Origin: Deltaproteobacteria bacterium
GTDB taxonomy: Bacteria > Myxococcota_A > UBA796 > SXON01
Length of the DNA: 64,000 nt
NCBI GenBank assembly: GCA_947490345.1
Contig: CANLGL010000022.1
Coordinates: 1 to 64,000, forward strand
Direction: 5' to 3'
Shown here: positions 36,742 through 45,288 of the stretch, in pieces
How positions within the stretch are numbered: the stretch's first letter is position 1
Layout of the letters: the number at the start of each line of letters is the position of its first letter
Translations under genes and position numbers: made by a program
The notes under the pieces: model-generated
Databases searched by the model: none
The model's input: the letters and a program-made list of their open reading frames with translations, nothing else
What the model was told of the DNA's origin: nothing

Positions 36742-38243
36742 GCTTCGTCGGCCTGCTCGCCCTCTACCTGTTGCGTGGCTTCTACGAGAACCATCGCCAA
36801 CACACGGAGAGTGGGCGCCCCCGGGGGAAAGGGGGATCGGCCGACACCCCCACGGACGGCGCGGTGCCATTGTTCGCGATCGTTCGCCTCGGCCTGCTCA
36901 TGGTGGCACTCTGCATCGGCGCGGTTGACCTCAGGACGACAAGTGCCGTGGCCACCCTCGGGGGACTCGCCGCCCTGGGCGCCATCTCCGCGGTGGCGCT
37001 GTTCCCAAGCTGGGCAATGGAGCTGCTGGCGGTGCGCCGGGGACGCAGCCAGCTGGCCTGGATAGCGACCCGGTTCCTCGCGCCCTGGTGGAGCCGCATC
37101 GACCCGGAACACTGGTCGGGGCTGCAAGCCGCCCGCGCCGCGCTCCGCCAGACGTCGCCCTCCCAGAGGACCCGCAACTACCTGGGCCGTGGGCTGGGGT
37201 GGAAGCGGCCGCTGCGCTCGGCAACCCAGCTGGTGGGCAGAGGGCTCGCCTTCGCCGCAGTCGGAAAACTCGCAGAGGCGCGAACGGTACTCGGAGCCGC
37301 GACGCGTCTCTTGCCGAGCCCCGGCAGGGCAGGCGCAATCCGGCTGGCGCGAGGCTGGCTGATCGCTGACTCCGGCGCCCGCGGCGACTGGGCCGACGTG
37401 CTGCGTCGATGTCGCGATACCGCCGCCTCGCCCGAGGACGCGGCGATTGGCGATATCGTCGCCGCTGAGCTCGGTATCCCCCACGGCGGGGTGTCCCTCG
37501 AACCCGACGAGCTCCTCTGGCGCCCGTCGACGTGGTGGCTGCGGCATCGCGCGGCGGCGGCGCGAGCACAGCAGCCAACCGAGCCCGCACCTCGCCCGTC
37601 ACAATCCGGCGACCCCCACCTGGACGCCCTCGCGACGCACGCTTGGCTCATCACGCTGCCTCCCCACCACCGGACCCAGGCCGCCTTCTCCTTGCACACC
37701 GGGCGCTGGCTCGCCGCGCGGGCGACGGGCGGCGCCGCAATCGGACGTCGTATCGCGACACTTGGTGCCAGAACCGAACCAGCCGCCGTCTTCGACGCCG
37801 TGGAGGAGGGCCTGATCCTCGATCTCGTCGAGCTCTTCGACCGCGACGACGATGGCGCCTACCCAGCAGGACTGGGCGCGAGCGCCCCCGCCGAACGCGC
37901 ACGGGAGCGCGTCGCGACGGAACGAATCGAAGCGTATGTGGCCCAGTGTGAGGCTCTGTCCGGCAGCGGGACCAAAATGTCCCAGTTGAATGCCTGGCTC
38001 CGCTGGGGCGAAGCCCGCACCGCGTGGGAGCGGGTGTCCCGCATCGCATCACGTCACGAACGTACAAGCGCACTGCAAGAAACCAACGGAACGGTCTGCT
38101 CCTTCGCGGTGGACCGGTGCAACGAGCACGAAGAATTCCTGCTCTCCTGGGACGTTTTCCGTTGGCTGGAATCGGTGAGCGTAGCGCACGACATCACCAC
38201 GGATCTGGCGCTGTTCCGGAGCAATCGCCAGGTGACCGAGTGA
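36690..38243 (+). CDS. Membrane protein with helical-repeat-like cytoplasmic region
   Basis: 517 residues. There is one membrane helix near the start (IFPVGFVGLLALYLLRGFY), two more around 60-105 (FAIVRLGLLMVALCIGAV; LGGLAALGAISAVALF), then a long Ala/Arg-rich helical region that may form TPR-like repeats (GRGLAFAAVGKLAEARTVLG). No family is recognised. It begins with a GTG inside the J-like gene (52-base overlap), so it should be translationally coupled to the Hsp70 module. Confidence 0.55.
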   Translation: MGSDRRPAVTEAAIFPVGFVGLLALYLLRGFYENHRQHTESGRPRGKGGSADTPTDGAVPLFAIVRLGLLMVALCIGAVDLRTTSAVATLGGLAALGAISAVALFPSWAMELLAVRRGRSQLAWIATRFLAPWWSRIDPEHWSGLQAARAALRQTSPSQRTRNYLGRGLGWKRPLRSATQLVGRGLAFAAVGKLAEARTVLGAATRLLPSPGRAGAIRLARGWLIADSGARGDWADVLRRCRDTAASPEDAAIGDIVAAELGIPHGGVSLEPDELLWRPSTWWLRHRAAAARAQQPTEPAPRPSQSGDPHLDALATHAWLITLPPHHRTQAAFSLHTGRWLAARATGGAAIGRRIATLGARTEPAAVFDAVEEGLILDLVELFDRDDDGAYPAGLGASAPAERARERVATERIEAYVAQCEALSGSGTKMSQLNAWLRWGEARTAWERVSRIASRHERTSALQETNGTVCSFAVDRCNEHEEFLLSWDVFRWLESVSVAHDITTDLALFRSNRQVTE

Positions 38244-38275
38244 GGGGCCCGCCCGATTGTGCGATACTCGCACCC

Positions 38276-38809
38276 ATGCCCCCCACCGAACTCACCGCGA
38301 CCTTCGATCCCAAAGTGAAGATCTACCTGGTGCTGCAGGTGGGCGCGATCCTGTGCGCGACCTTCGTCGGCGTACTCCTGGTCCCGGTGTGGGCGCTCAT
38401 CGGCCCGTTCTGGGCCGGAGCCTATTTCCCCACGATTCGCGCCACGCTCACCGATCGCGCGCTGCTCTACGAGCACGGGATCTGGTTCCGCAGCGAGATG
38501 AGCATTCCCTTGGACAAAATCCAGGACGTGTCCCTCCATCACGGTCCGATCCTCGACGCGTTTGGCCTCTCGACGCTGCGGATCGAGACCGCCGGGGGCC
38601 AGCCCGGTTCGGCCGCCGTGCTCACCGGAGTGGTTCGGGCGGCCGCTTTCCGGACGGCGGTGCTCGAGCGCCGCGACGCCGTGGCCCACCGGGGCGGCAG
38701 CGAGACGCTGGCTACCGCCGCGGCTGGCGCGACCGAAACCGAGGTGCTCGGTGAGATCCGAGATAGCCTCATCCGTATCGAACGCCTGCTGGCCAAGGAG
38801 CGCGCATGA
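38276..38809 (+). CDS. PH-like (bPH2/DUF304) membrane protein
   Basis: 177 residues. Two adjacent membrane helices (IYLVLQVGAILCATFVGVLL, VWALIGPFWAGAYF) are followed by a bacterial PH-like domain: ATLTDRALLYEHGIWFRSEMSIPLDKIQDVSLHHGPILDAFGLSTLRIETAG. It ends in a helix (EIRDSLIRIERLLAKE) that could oligomerise. The family sits at the inner membrane; its function is not established. The ATG at 38276 begins the homologous region. It overlaps the next gene by ATGA. Confidence 0.8.
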   Translation: MPPTELTATFDPKVKIYLVLQVGAILCATFVGVLLVPVWALIGPFWAGAYFPTIRATLTDRALLYEHGIWFRSEMSIPLDKIQDVSLHHGPILDAFGLSTLRIETAGGQPGSAAVLTGVVRAAAFRTAVLERRDAVAHRGGSETLATAAAGATETEVLGEIRDSLIRIERLLAKERA

Positions 38810-39597
38810 CCCTACTGTCGATCGCCATTCTGTTGCTTTGCGGATCGGCCGAGGCCCGGCTCCGCCCCGGCGGCGATCGCGACGGCGACGGGCTCACCAA
38901 CGCGCAGGAGAGGGCGTACGGCACCAACCCGCGCCGTGCGGATACTGATCGCGATGGCGACGACGACCTGTACGAGACCAGCTACGGCAGCGATCCGCTC
39001 GATCGCACCGATCGCGTCGACGACGATGGCGACGGCATGGCCCAATACTACGAAGATATGTTCGGGTGCGACGACACGATTGTTGACACCGACGGCGACG
39101 GCGAAGACGACGATACGGAGTGGCGCTACGGCGGCGACTGCGCCGACCCGCTCAACACCTCCGACGACGACGGCGACGGCATGGCCCAATATTACGAGGA
39201 CATGTTCGGGTGCGACGACACCGTTGTCGACACCGACGGCGACGGCGAAGACGACAATACGGAGTGGCGCTACGGCGGCGATTGCGCCGACCCGCTGAAC
39301 ACCTCCGACGACGACGGCGACGGCATGGCCCAATACTACGAAGACATGTTCGGCTGCGACGACACGGTTGTCGACACCGACGGCGACGGCGAAGACGACA
39401 TGACCGAGTGGCACTACGGCGGCGACTGCGCCGATCCGCTGAACACCTCCGACGACGACGGCGACGCGCTCGCCCAGTACTACGAGGATCAGAACGGCTG
39501 CGACGACACCATCGTCGACACCGACGGCGACGGCTTCGACGATTGGACCGAGTGGGCGTACGCGGCCGACTGCGCCGACGCCAGCGTCACCCCCTGA
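38806..39597 (+). CDS. Secreted TSP3-like calcium-binding repeat protein
   Basis: 263 residues. The signal peptide is LLSIAILLLCGSAEA. Two thrombospondin-type-3-like segments follow (DRDGDGLTNAQERAYGTNP; DTDRDGDDDLYETSYGSDP). Four 48-residue repeats (about 72-263) follow, each containing DDDGDGMAQYYEDMFGCDD, TDGDGEDD and TEWRYGGDCADP. Asp ladders suggest Ca2+ binding, and each repeat has two Cys. It is exported and probably surface-associated. It is the last gene of the overlapping run that begins with Hsp70. Confidence 0.8.
   Translation: MTLLSIAILLLCGSAEARLRPGGDRDGDGLTNAQERAYGTNPRRADTDRDGDDDLYETSYGSDPLDRTDRVDDDGDGMAQYYEDMFGCDDTIVDTDGDGEDDDTEWRYGGDCADPLNTSDDDGDGMAQYYEDMFGCDDTVVDTDGDGEDDNTEWRYGGDCADPLNTSDDDGDGMAQYYEDMFGCDDTVVDTDGDGEDDMTEWHYGGDCADPLNTSDDDGDALAQYYEDQNGCDDTIVDTDGDGFDDWTEWAYAADCADASVTP
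39019..39594 (+). repeat. Four tandem 144-bp coding repeats
   Basis: Four in-frame 144-base units encode the 48-residue TSP3-like repeats. The first three are nearly identical at both DNA and protein level; the fourth has diverged at its ends. This pattern fits recent tandem duplication, and copy number may vary between strains. Confidence 0.85.
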
Positions 39598-39613
39598 CGT
39601 GATAGGCGGCGGC

Positions 39614-39991
39614 ATGTCGCTGCCCCCATCCCCGCCGGTGCATCCCGCCGCCGCTCTCCTCCGCGCCAGCAAGCACGCTTCCACCGTCACCGAAGTCGCC
39701 GCGGCCGTCGCTTCCGACGCGTTCGTCGTCGTCGGGATGGGCTGGAACCCGTCCGTGGGGAGGGCGCGCCGCGCGCTGACCGCCTCCGGCGTTTCGCACA
39801 CCTACCTGGGCTATGGCAACTACGCGGTCGGCTGGCGCAAGCGCCTCGCGATCAAGCTCTGGGCCGGTTGGCCCACCTTCCCGATGGTCTTTGTGCATGG
39901 ACAGCTGGTTGGCGGGGCGTCCGACCTTCAGGCGCTGGTCACCAGCGGTGAATTTGCCACCCTCGTCGGCGCAGGCCGCGCGACTCGCTGA
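39614..39991 (+). CDS. Glutaredoxin-fold protein without active-site cysteine
   Basis: 125 residues with a glutaredoxin-like order: FVVVGMGWNPSVGRARRALTASGV in place of the CxxC or CGFS strand-helix, then WPTFPMVFVHGQLVGGASDL, which matches the TVPxxFINGxxIGGxxD segment of monothiol glutaredoxins. There is no Cys anywhere in the protein, so thiol chemistry and Fe-S ligation are excluded. It may be a structural or binding variant. An in-frame GTG at 39599 is a second possible start. Confidence 0.65.
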   Translation: MSLPPSPPVHPAAALLRASKHASTVTEVAAAVASDAFVVVGMGWNPSVGRARRALTASGVSHTYLGYGNYAVGWRKRLAIKLWAGWPTFPMVFVHGQLVGGASDLQALVTSGEFATLVGAGRATR

Positions 39992-40002
39992 CCAGGACTT
40001 CC

Positions 40003-40368
40003 ATGCAACCGCTCCTCGGGCTTCGAACCGCCTTCTACGCCGCTGCGGACCTCCCCGCGACGCGCGACTGGTATGCCCGCGCCCTGGGCATCCCGCCCTA
40101 TTTCGACCAGCCGTTCTACGTCGGGTTCTCGGTTGGCGGGTATGAGCTGGGGCTGGTTCCCGATGCGCCGGTCAACGTGGGGGGCGTCGCGTGGGGGGTC
40201 GCCGACATCAAGGCCGCCCACGCCTGGTTCTTGTCACTCGGCGCGGTGGAGGTCGAGGCCCCCCATGATGTAGGCGGCGACATCCAATTCTCGAGCGTGC
40301 GGGACCCCTTCGGAAACGTGCTCGGTCTGCTGCAGAACCCGCACTTCGACGCTGCCGCCACGCGGTAA
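40003..40368 (+). CDS. VOC (glyoxalase/bleomycin-resistance) superfamily protein
   Basis: 121 residues with the beta-alpha-beta-beta-beta VOC module pattern: LRTAFYAAADLPATRDWYARALG, then GVAWGVADIKAAHAWFLSLGA, and SSVRDPFGNVLGLLQNP at the end. The closing DPFGNxLGL is typical. The reaction cannot be deduced. Confidence 0.85.
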   Translation: MQPLLGLRTAFYAAADLPATRDWYARALGIPPYFDQPFYVGFSVGGYELGLVPDAPVNVGGVAWGVADIKAAHAWFLSLGAVEVEAPHDVGGDIQFSSVRDPFGNVLGLLQNPHFDAAATR

Positions 40369-40389
40369 GCACCCAGGATAGAGCGCGCG

Positions 40390-41817
40390 GTGCCCCGCCG
40401 CCTCCGTCCCCCGCCGTCGTTGGAGCTGTCCGCGGCGGAGATGCGCGCAATGGTCGCGCAGTCGATGGACCGCCTGGTCCCGTTCATCGCCGCCCTCCCC
40501 ACCGCGCCGAACCACCACATGGACGGCGCCCAGAAGCTCGTCCGTTCACTGCGCGAGCCGCTGCCGGAGAAGGGCGCGCCCTTTCGGCGGCTGCTCGGCC
40601 AGCTCTTCGAACGGGTCATCCCCTTCGGTCTGAACACCGCCGGCCCCGGCTACCTCGCGTACATCCCCGGAGGCGGCCTTTTTCATGCGGCGGTGGGCGA
40701 CCTGCTGGCTGGCGCGGTCAACCGCTATGTCGGCATCTGGCAGGCGGCGCCGGGGTTGGTGCAGCTCGAGACCAACGTGATTCGCTGGTTCGCCGACCTC
40801 GTGGGATTGCCCGCTGGGGCAGGTGGCTTGCTGACCACGGGCGGATCGCTGGCCAACCTCGCGGCGGTGGTGGCGGCGCGCCACGATCGGCTCGGCGAGC
40901 ACTTCAGCGACGGGGTGCTCTACACCTCGGCGTTGGTGCACCACTCGGTCTACAAGGCCGCGCGCGTCGCCGGCTTCCGCGCCGACCAGGTGCGAAGCGT
41001 GCCCGTCGACGCCCACTTTCGGCTCGATGTGGACGCGCTCGCAGCGGCGATCGCCACCGACCGCACCGCCGGACGACGCCCGGCGATGGTGGTCGCGTCG
41101 GCGGGCACCACGGCCACCGGTGCAGTGGATCCCCTCCCCGCCATCGCCGCGCTGTGCGGGCGCGAAAAACTCTGGTTTCACGTCGACGCCGCCTACGGCG
41201 GCTTCTTCGCTTTCACCGAGCGGGGCCGCGCCGCGCTCGTCGGCATCGACCGCGCCGACTCGGTGACGCTCGACCCGCACAAGGGCCTCTTCCTCCCCTA
41301 TGGCACCGGCTGCATCCTCGTGCGCGACCTTCAGACCCTCCGCGCGGCCCACCAGATCCCCGCCTCCTACCTGCCGACCAGCGAGAGTGACCCCGCGTGT
41401 TGGGACTTCGCCGATCTTGGTCCCGAGCTCTCGCGCGACAACCGCGGCCTCCGTGTCTGGCTGCCCCTCAAAATGCACGGCGCCGCTGGTTTCCGTCGCG
41501 ACCTCGACGAGAAGTTGGACCTCGCGTTGGACGCGCACGCCCGCATCGCAGCGCTCCCCCAAATCGACATGGTCGCGCCGCCCGACCTGTCGCTTTTCGC
41601 CTTCCGCGTGCGTGCGCCCACCCCCGAGCTCGGCGATGTTGCCACACGGCAGCTCGCCCAGGCGATCAACGACCGCGGGCATGTGTTGCTTACCGGCGTA
41701 GAGGTCAACGGGCGCTGGCTGCTTCGCGTCTGTGTGCTTTCCTTTCGCACCCACCAGAAGCAGATCGATGAGTTGGTGGCGGACCTGGAGTCGGCGCTGG
41801 CGGCCACGCCATGTTGA
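40390..41817 (+). CDS. PLP-dependent group II amino-acid decarboxylase family protein
   Basis: 475 residues related to aromatic-L-amino-acid/tryptophan decarboxylases. The N-terminus has NTAGPGYLAYIPGGGLFHA, cofactor contacts lie in LLTTGGSLANLAA and FHVDAAYGG, and the PLP lysine is in SVTLDPHKGLFLPYGTG. The substrate (aromatic amino acid, or a non-decarboxylating role) is unclear. It starts with GTG and overlaps the K+ channel gene by seven bases. Confidence 0.88.
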   Translation: MPRRLRPPPSLELSAAEMRAMVAQSMDRLVPFIAALPTAPNHHMDGAQKLVRSLREPLPEKGAPFRRLLGQLFERVIPFGLNTAGPGYLAYIPGGGLFHAAVGDLLAGAVNRYVGIWQAAPGLVQLETNVIRWFADLVGLPAGAGGLLTTGGSLANLAAVVAARHDRLGEHFSDGVLYTSALVHHSVYKAARVAGFRADQVRSVPVDAHFRLDVDALAAAIATDRTAGRRPAMVVASAGTTATGAVDPLPAIAALCGREKLWFHVDAAYGGFFAFTERGRAALVGIDRADSVTLDPHKGLFLPYGTGCILVRDLQTLRAAHQIPASYLPTSESDPACWDFADLGPELSRDNRGLRVWLPLKMHGAAGFRRDLDEKLDLALDAHARIAALPQIDMVAPPDLSLFAFRVRAPTPELGDVATRQLAQAINDRGHVLLTGVEVNGRWLLRVCVLSFRTHQKQIDELVADLESALAATPC

Positions 41818-42812
41818 TTCGCGAGCTTCGAATTCCGGTCACGCTCATCATCGCGGTGTTGCTGGTGGGAATCCTCGGCTTCCGCGTCATCGAGGGGTGG
41901 ACCTGGCTGGAGAGCGCGTGGATGGCGCTCATCACCATGACCACGATCGGCTTTGGCGAGGTGCATCCGCTTTCGCCGGACGGACGGCTCTTCGGCATGG
42001 TCTACATCTTGGCAGCGGTCGGCACCGGTGGGTACGCGGTCGCCCAGCTCTCCGGCTACCTGATCGACGGCCGCTTCGCACTCCACCTTCGCAAACAACG
42101 CCAGGCGAGGCACATGAAAGCACTTCGAAACCACTACATCGTCGTGGGCTACGGTCGCCTGGGTTGGGAGGTCGTCGCCGACCTGCGCCACCACCGCTGC
42201 CAGGTCGTGGTCATCGACACCGAGGACCGCGCGCTGGAGGACCTCGGCGTGGGCGTTCACCACGTTCGGGGAGACGGGAGCTCTGACGCCATCCTTCGCG
42301 AGGCGGGCATCGAACATGCCCGGGCCATCGCCATCGCCACGCCGTCAACCGCGGTGAACGTCTACATCACCCTTTCGGCGCGCCAGCTCAACGCAAAGCT
42401 CTACATCTCGACCCGCGTCGACGAGCAGGGTGCCGACGAAAAAGCCCGTCGCGCCGGCGCCAATGCGGTTGTGTCACCCTTTCCGAGTGCCGGCAGCCAG
42501 ATGGCTCACCGGCTGATGCACCCCCACGCCGCCGAGTTTCTGGAACAGCTCCTCAGCCGCGCCAACCCCGAGCTGGTGATCGACGACATCCGGATTCGTG
42601 CCGGCAGCAAACTCGCCGGGCGACTCGCCGATCTCGGTCTTCGCGAGCGCTTCGGCGTCGGAATCATCGCGATCCGGCGGCCGGACGGGTTCTTGGAGAC
42701 CGTCCCGGGCAGCCAATCCAGCCTCAACATTGGTGACGTGGCCGTCGTTGCCGGTTCCGAAGACGCGGTCGCAAAACTTCGGGCGGCGTTCGAAGGCGCC
42801 TCGTCAGACTAG
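41811..42812 (+). CDS. Two-TM potassium channel with RCK (TrkA-N/TrkA-C) domains
   Basis: 333 residues. A membrane helix (VTLIIAVLLVGILGFRVI), then a pore helix and selectivity filter TMTTIGFGE, then a second helix, form a two-TM pore. An RCK domain with YIVVGYGRLGWEVVADL (nucleotide-binding Rossmann) and a TrkA-C domain (IRAGSKLAGRLADLGLRERFGV) follow, as in MthK-type channels. It should mediate ligand-gated K+ flux. It overlaps the tail of the convergent aminotransferase by nine bases. Confidence 0.9.
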   Translation: MLIRELRIPVTLIIAVLLVGILGFRVIEGWTWLESAWMALITMTTIGFGEVHPLSPDGRLFGMVYILAAVGTGGYAVAQLSGYLIDGRFALHLRKQRQARHMKALRNHYIVVGYGRLGWEVVADLRHHRCQVVVIDTEDRALEDLGVGVHHVRGDGSSDAILREAGIEHARAIAIATPSTAVNVYITLSARQLNAKLYISTRVDEQGADEKARRAGANAVVSPFPSAGSQMAHRLMHPHAAEFLEQLLSRANPELVIDDIRIRAGSKLAGRLADLGLRERFGVGIIAIRRPDGFLETVPGSQSSLNIGDVAVVAGSEDAVAKLRAAFEGASSD

Positions 42813-44042
42813 CAGGGTTTTCATCGCCCCGACGAAGACATCCAACTCCTCGAAGGTGGTGTAGACACTCGGCGTCACCCGGATGCCCTTGAATTGGGCA
42901 TGGACGATCGGGGTGGCAAGGATGCGCCAGCGTTCCCACAAGGCCGTCGTGAGCGCCAGTGGCTCCGCACCGTCGATGCTCACGACCCCGATGGCGCCTG
43001 ACCATTGGGGGCTTTCCGGCGTGATGAGCTTGACGCGGGGATGACTTCGCAACGCCTCCGCCCAGCGGCGCCGCAGTGTCAACAACCGCGCGTGTTTGCG
43101 CGCGGTGCCGATACCTCGGTGGAAAACCAGGGCCTCGGCGATTGCGTTGTGATTGGCGGCCGGATGAGTGCCGATCTCCTCGAACTTGCGAATGTCGGCC
43201 TTTTTGATCTCCGGCGCGGGTTGCAGCGGCCAGTGACCGGCGATGCGGTCCTTGCGCACGTAAAGAAATCCAGTTCCTACCGGCGCCATCAGCCACTTGT
43301 GCAAGCTAACACCATAAAAATCACACCCGATCTCGTCGAGGCGATAAGGAAAGTGCGCGAACGCGTGAGCTCCGTCGATGATGGTCGTGATGCCCCGGGC
43401 GCGCGCGATCGCGCACACTTCGCGCACAGGGAGGATCTGTCCGGTGATGTTCACGATGTGACACACGTGAATCACTCGGGTGCGAGGGGTGATCGCCGCC
43501 TCCACCTTCCTCACGAACTCCTGCGGATCAACCAGCGGCACCGGAAAGGCGAGCTTGGTCAGGACGATGCCGTTTCGTGCCACCCGTTGTTGCCAGGTGT
43601 CGAGCATCCGGCCGTAGTCTTGATCCGTGGTCAGCACCTCGTCGCCGGCTTGGAGATCGAGGCCGAGCTGGGCGATCTGGAGCGCTTCGGAGCTGTTGCG
43701 GGTGATGGCCAGCTCCTCGGGATCACAGCCGGCCTCCTTCGCGAGCTCGCGGCGCACGGCCTCGATTCCCGGCTCGAGCGTGTTCCACATGAAGTGGACG
43801 GGGGCCTGGTTCGAATGGTCGAGGTAGCGCACCAGCGCCTCGTGCACGACGCGCGGCGAGGGGGAGCAGCCGCCATTGTTCAGGTTGATCACCGTCCGAT
43901 CGAGGGTGAACGCCGATTGGATCTCGCGCCAGAAGGCCTCGTCGTCCGCGGCGACGATCGCCGAGGTGGCGCTGGGGGGCTTGGCGTGGGCCAGCGTGGG
44001 CAGGAGTGCGGCGGCGGCGATCAGATTACGACGGCTGAGCAT
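42804..44042 (-). CDS. Tat-exported class V aminotransferase-like protein
   Basis: 412 residues. It begins with a twin-arginine signal (LSRRNLIAAAALLPTLAHA), so it is predicted to be exported folded with its cofactor. The body is a class V PLP enzyme of the isopenicillin-N-epimerase/cysteine-desulfurase type: NLNNGGCSPSPR, TRNSSEALQIAQ, IDGAHAFAHFP, and PLP Lys in YGVSLHKWLMAPVGTG. The substrate is unknown. The ATG at 44042 was chosen; a TTG at 44054 adds four residues. Confidence 0.88.
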   Translation of the reverse strand: MLSRRNLIAAAALLPTLAHAKPPSATSAIVAADDEAFWREIQSAFTLDRTVINLNNGGCSPSPRVVHEALVRYLDHSNQAPVHFMWNTLEPGIEAVRRELAKEAGCDPEELAITRNSSEALQIAQLGLDLQAGDEVLTTDQDYGRMLDTWQQRVARNGIVLTKLAFPVPLVDPQEFVRKVEAAITPRTRVIHVCHIVNITGQILPVREVCAIARARGITTIIDGAHAFAHFPYRLDEIGCDFYGVSLHKWLMAPVGTGFLYVRKDRIAGHWPLQPAPEIKKADIRKFEEIGTHPAANHNAIAEALVFHRGIGTARKHARLLTLRRRWAEALRSHPRVKLITPESPQWSGAIGVVSIDGAEPLALTTALWERWRILATPIVHAQFKGIRVTPSVYTTFEELDVFVGAMKTLLV

Positions 44043-44074
44043 CTCGCCATTCAACCACGAACCGAGGCCCCCCG

Positions 44075-44539
44075 ATGCTCGACGCGCCCGAGACCATCAC
44101 CACCACCGCCGAGACCACGGCCATCATCCGCCTGACCATCCCCCGCGCGGAGATTCAGACGCAGATGGGCCCCGCCATCGGCGAGCTGATCGCCACCGTT
44201 TCGGCGCAGCGCATCGGCCCGACCGGCCCCCTGTACTCGCACCACCTACGGCTGGACCCCGAGGTCTTCGACTTCGAGATCGGCGTGCCGGTCAGCAGCG
44301 ACGTTGTGCCCACCGGGCGGGTCGTCCCCGGGTCGCTCCCCGCCACGCGCGTGGTGCGCACCATCTACCGCGGACCGTACGAGGGGCTCGGCGCCGCGTG
44401 GGCCGCGTTTGACAAGTGGATGGTGGCACAGGGTCTCGTCGGCGGCCCCGACCTGTGGGAGTGCTACGCCAAGGGGCCGGAGTCGGGCAACGACCCGGCA
44501 AAGTGGCAGACGGTTTTGAATCGGCCGTTGGTGGGCTAG
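44075..44539 (+). CDS. GyrI-like / AraC effector-binding domain protein
   Basis: 154 residues with the GyrI-like small-molecule-binding pattern: a first strand (TAIIRLTIPRAEIQTQMGPAIGEL), IGPTGPLYSHHLRLDPEVFDFEIGVPV, RVVPGSLPATRVVRTIYRGPYEGLGAAW, and a C-terminal WECYAKGPESGNDP. It is a stand-alone ligand-binding protein; the ligand is unknown. It diverges from the aminotransferase and overlaps the tail of the ABC permease by four bases. Confidence 0.8.
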   Translation: MLDAPETITTTAETTAIIRLTIPRAEIQTQMGPAIGELIATVSAQRIGPTGPLYSHHLRLDPEVFDFEIGVPVSSDVVPTGRVVPGSLPATRVVRTIYRGPYEGLGAAWAAFDKWMVAQGLVGGPDLWECYAKGPESGNDPAKWQTVLNRPLVG

Positions 44540-45288
44540 CTCCCCCACCACCGACCGATCAACCTCCGCTCCAGCCAGGCGATGACGCTGCCCAGCCCCA
44601 GCGCGAGACCCCCCGCCGCGACCACCGCCGCAAAAGCGAGGTCCCCGCGCGCCCCACGACTGGCGAAGAGCACCGTGTACCCCAGGGTGGGCGGGGCGTT
44701 GTTGCTCCCGATGAACTCGCCGACGATCGCACCGATGACGGCGAGCCCCGTAGCGGTCCGGAGCCCCGAAAACAGCGAGGGGAGCGCGGCCCAGGCGCGC
44801 AGCCGTACCAGCTCCTGCCACCGGGACGCGCCGTAGAGTCGGAAGAGGTCGACCAGGTCCGCGGACGGCGCCTTCAGCCCGGTCTCAGCGGCCGAATACA
44901 CGGGATAGAACGATGCGATCGCGGCGGTGACCGTCGCCACGCCGCGGCCGTACCCCAGCCAGACTACCAACATCGGCGCGATCGCGACGATTGGCACCAC
45001 CTGCACAAGCACCGTCCACGGCCGCAACGACAGCCGCGCCGTCGGACTCCACCAGCCGAGCGCCGCAGCGAATACCCCAAAAAACGAGGCGGCCACCAGC
45101 CCCGCGAGCGAGGCGGCGCCCGTCTCGTAGGTGGCCGACGCCAGGCGGGCCCGCTCGGTCCACAGCGCCAGGCAGACGGCATCCGGGCGAGGCAGCAGGA
45201 GCGGACCGACCCGCACGGCGACAAGCCACCAACCGACAAGGCCGACGCCCAAGGAACCAAGCGCGACCGGCCACGACGCGCGCCTCAT
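44536..45288 (-). CDS. ABC transporter permease (SsuC/TauC/ThiX type)
   Basis: 250 residues with six predicted membrane helices and the cytoplasmic EAA-type loop AAETGLKAPSADLVDLFRLYGASRWQELVRLRAWAALPSLFSGLRTATG, which contacts the ATPase. It belongs to the nitrate/sulfonate/taurine/pyrimidine-precursor importer group. Its ATG overlaps the ATPase stop by ATGA. No binding protein is encoded nearby, so the substrate is open. Confidence 0.87.
   Translation of the reverse strand: MRRASWPVALGSLGVGLVGWWLVAVRVGPLLLPRPDAVCLALWTERARLASATYETGAASLAGLVAASFFGVFAAALGWWSPTARLSLRPWTVLVQVVPIVAIAPMLVVWLGYGRGVATVTAAIASFYPVYSAAETGLKAPSADLVDLFRLYGASRWQELVRLRAWAALPSLFSGLRTATGLAVIGAIVGEFIGSNNAPPTLGYTVLFASRGARGDLAFAAVVAAGGLALGLGSVIAWLERRLIGRWWGS

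Noticed and set aside
38812..39801. Minus-strand repeat-rich frame opposite the TSP3 protein
   Set aside because: It is the reverse reading of the Asp-rich repeats; the plus strand has a signal peptide and coupling to the upstream gene.
41811..42812. Unusual K+ filter TTIGFGE as a sign of altered selectivity
   Set aside because: TxGFGE-like filters are common in bacterial two-TM RCK channels, so it is not notable.
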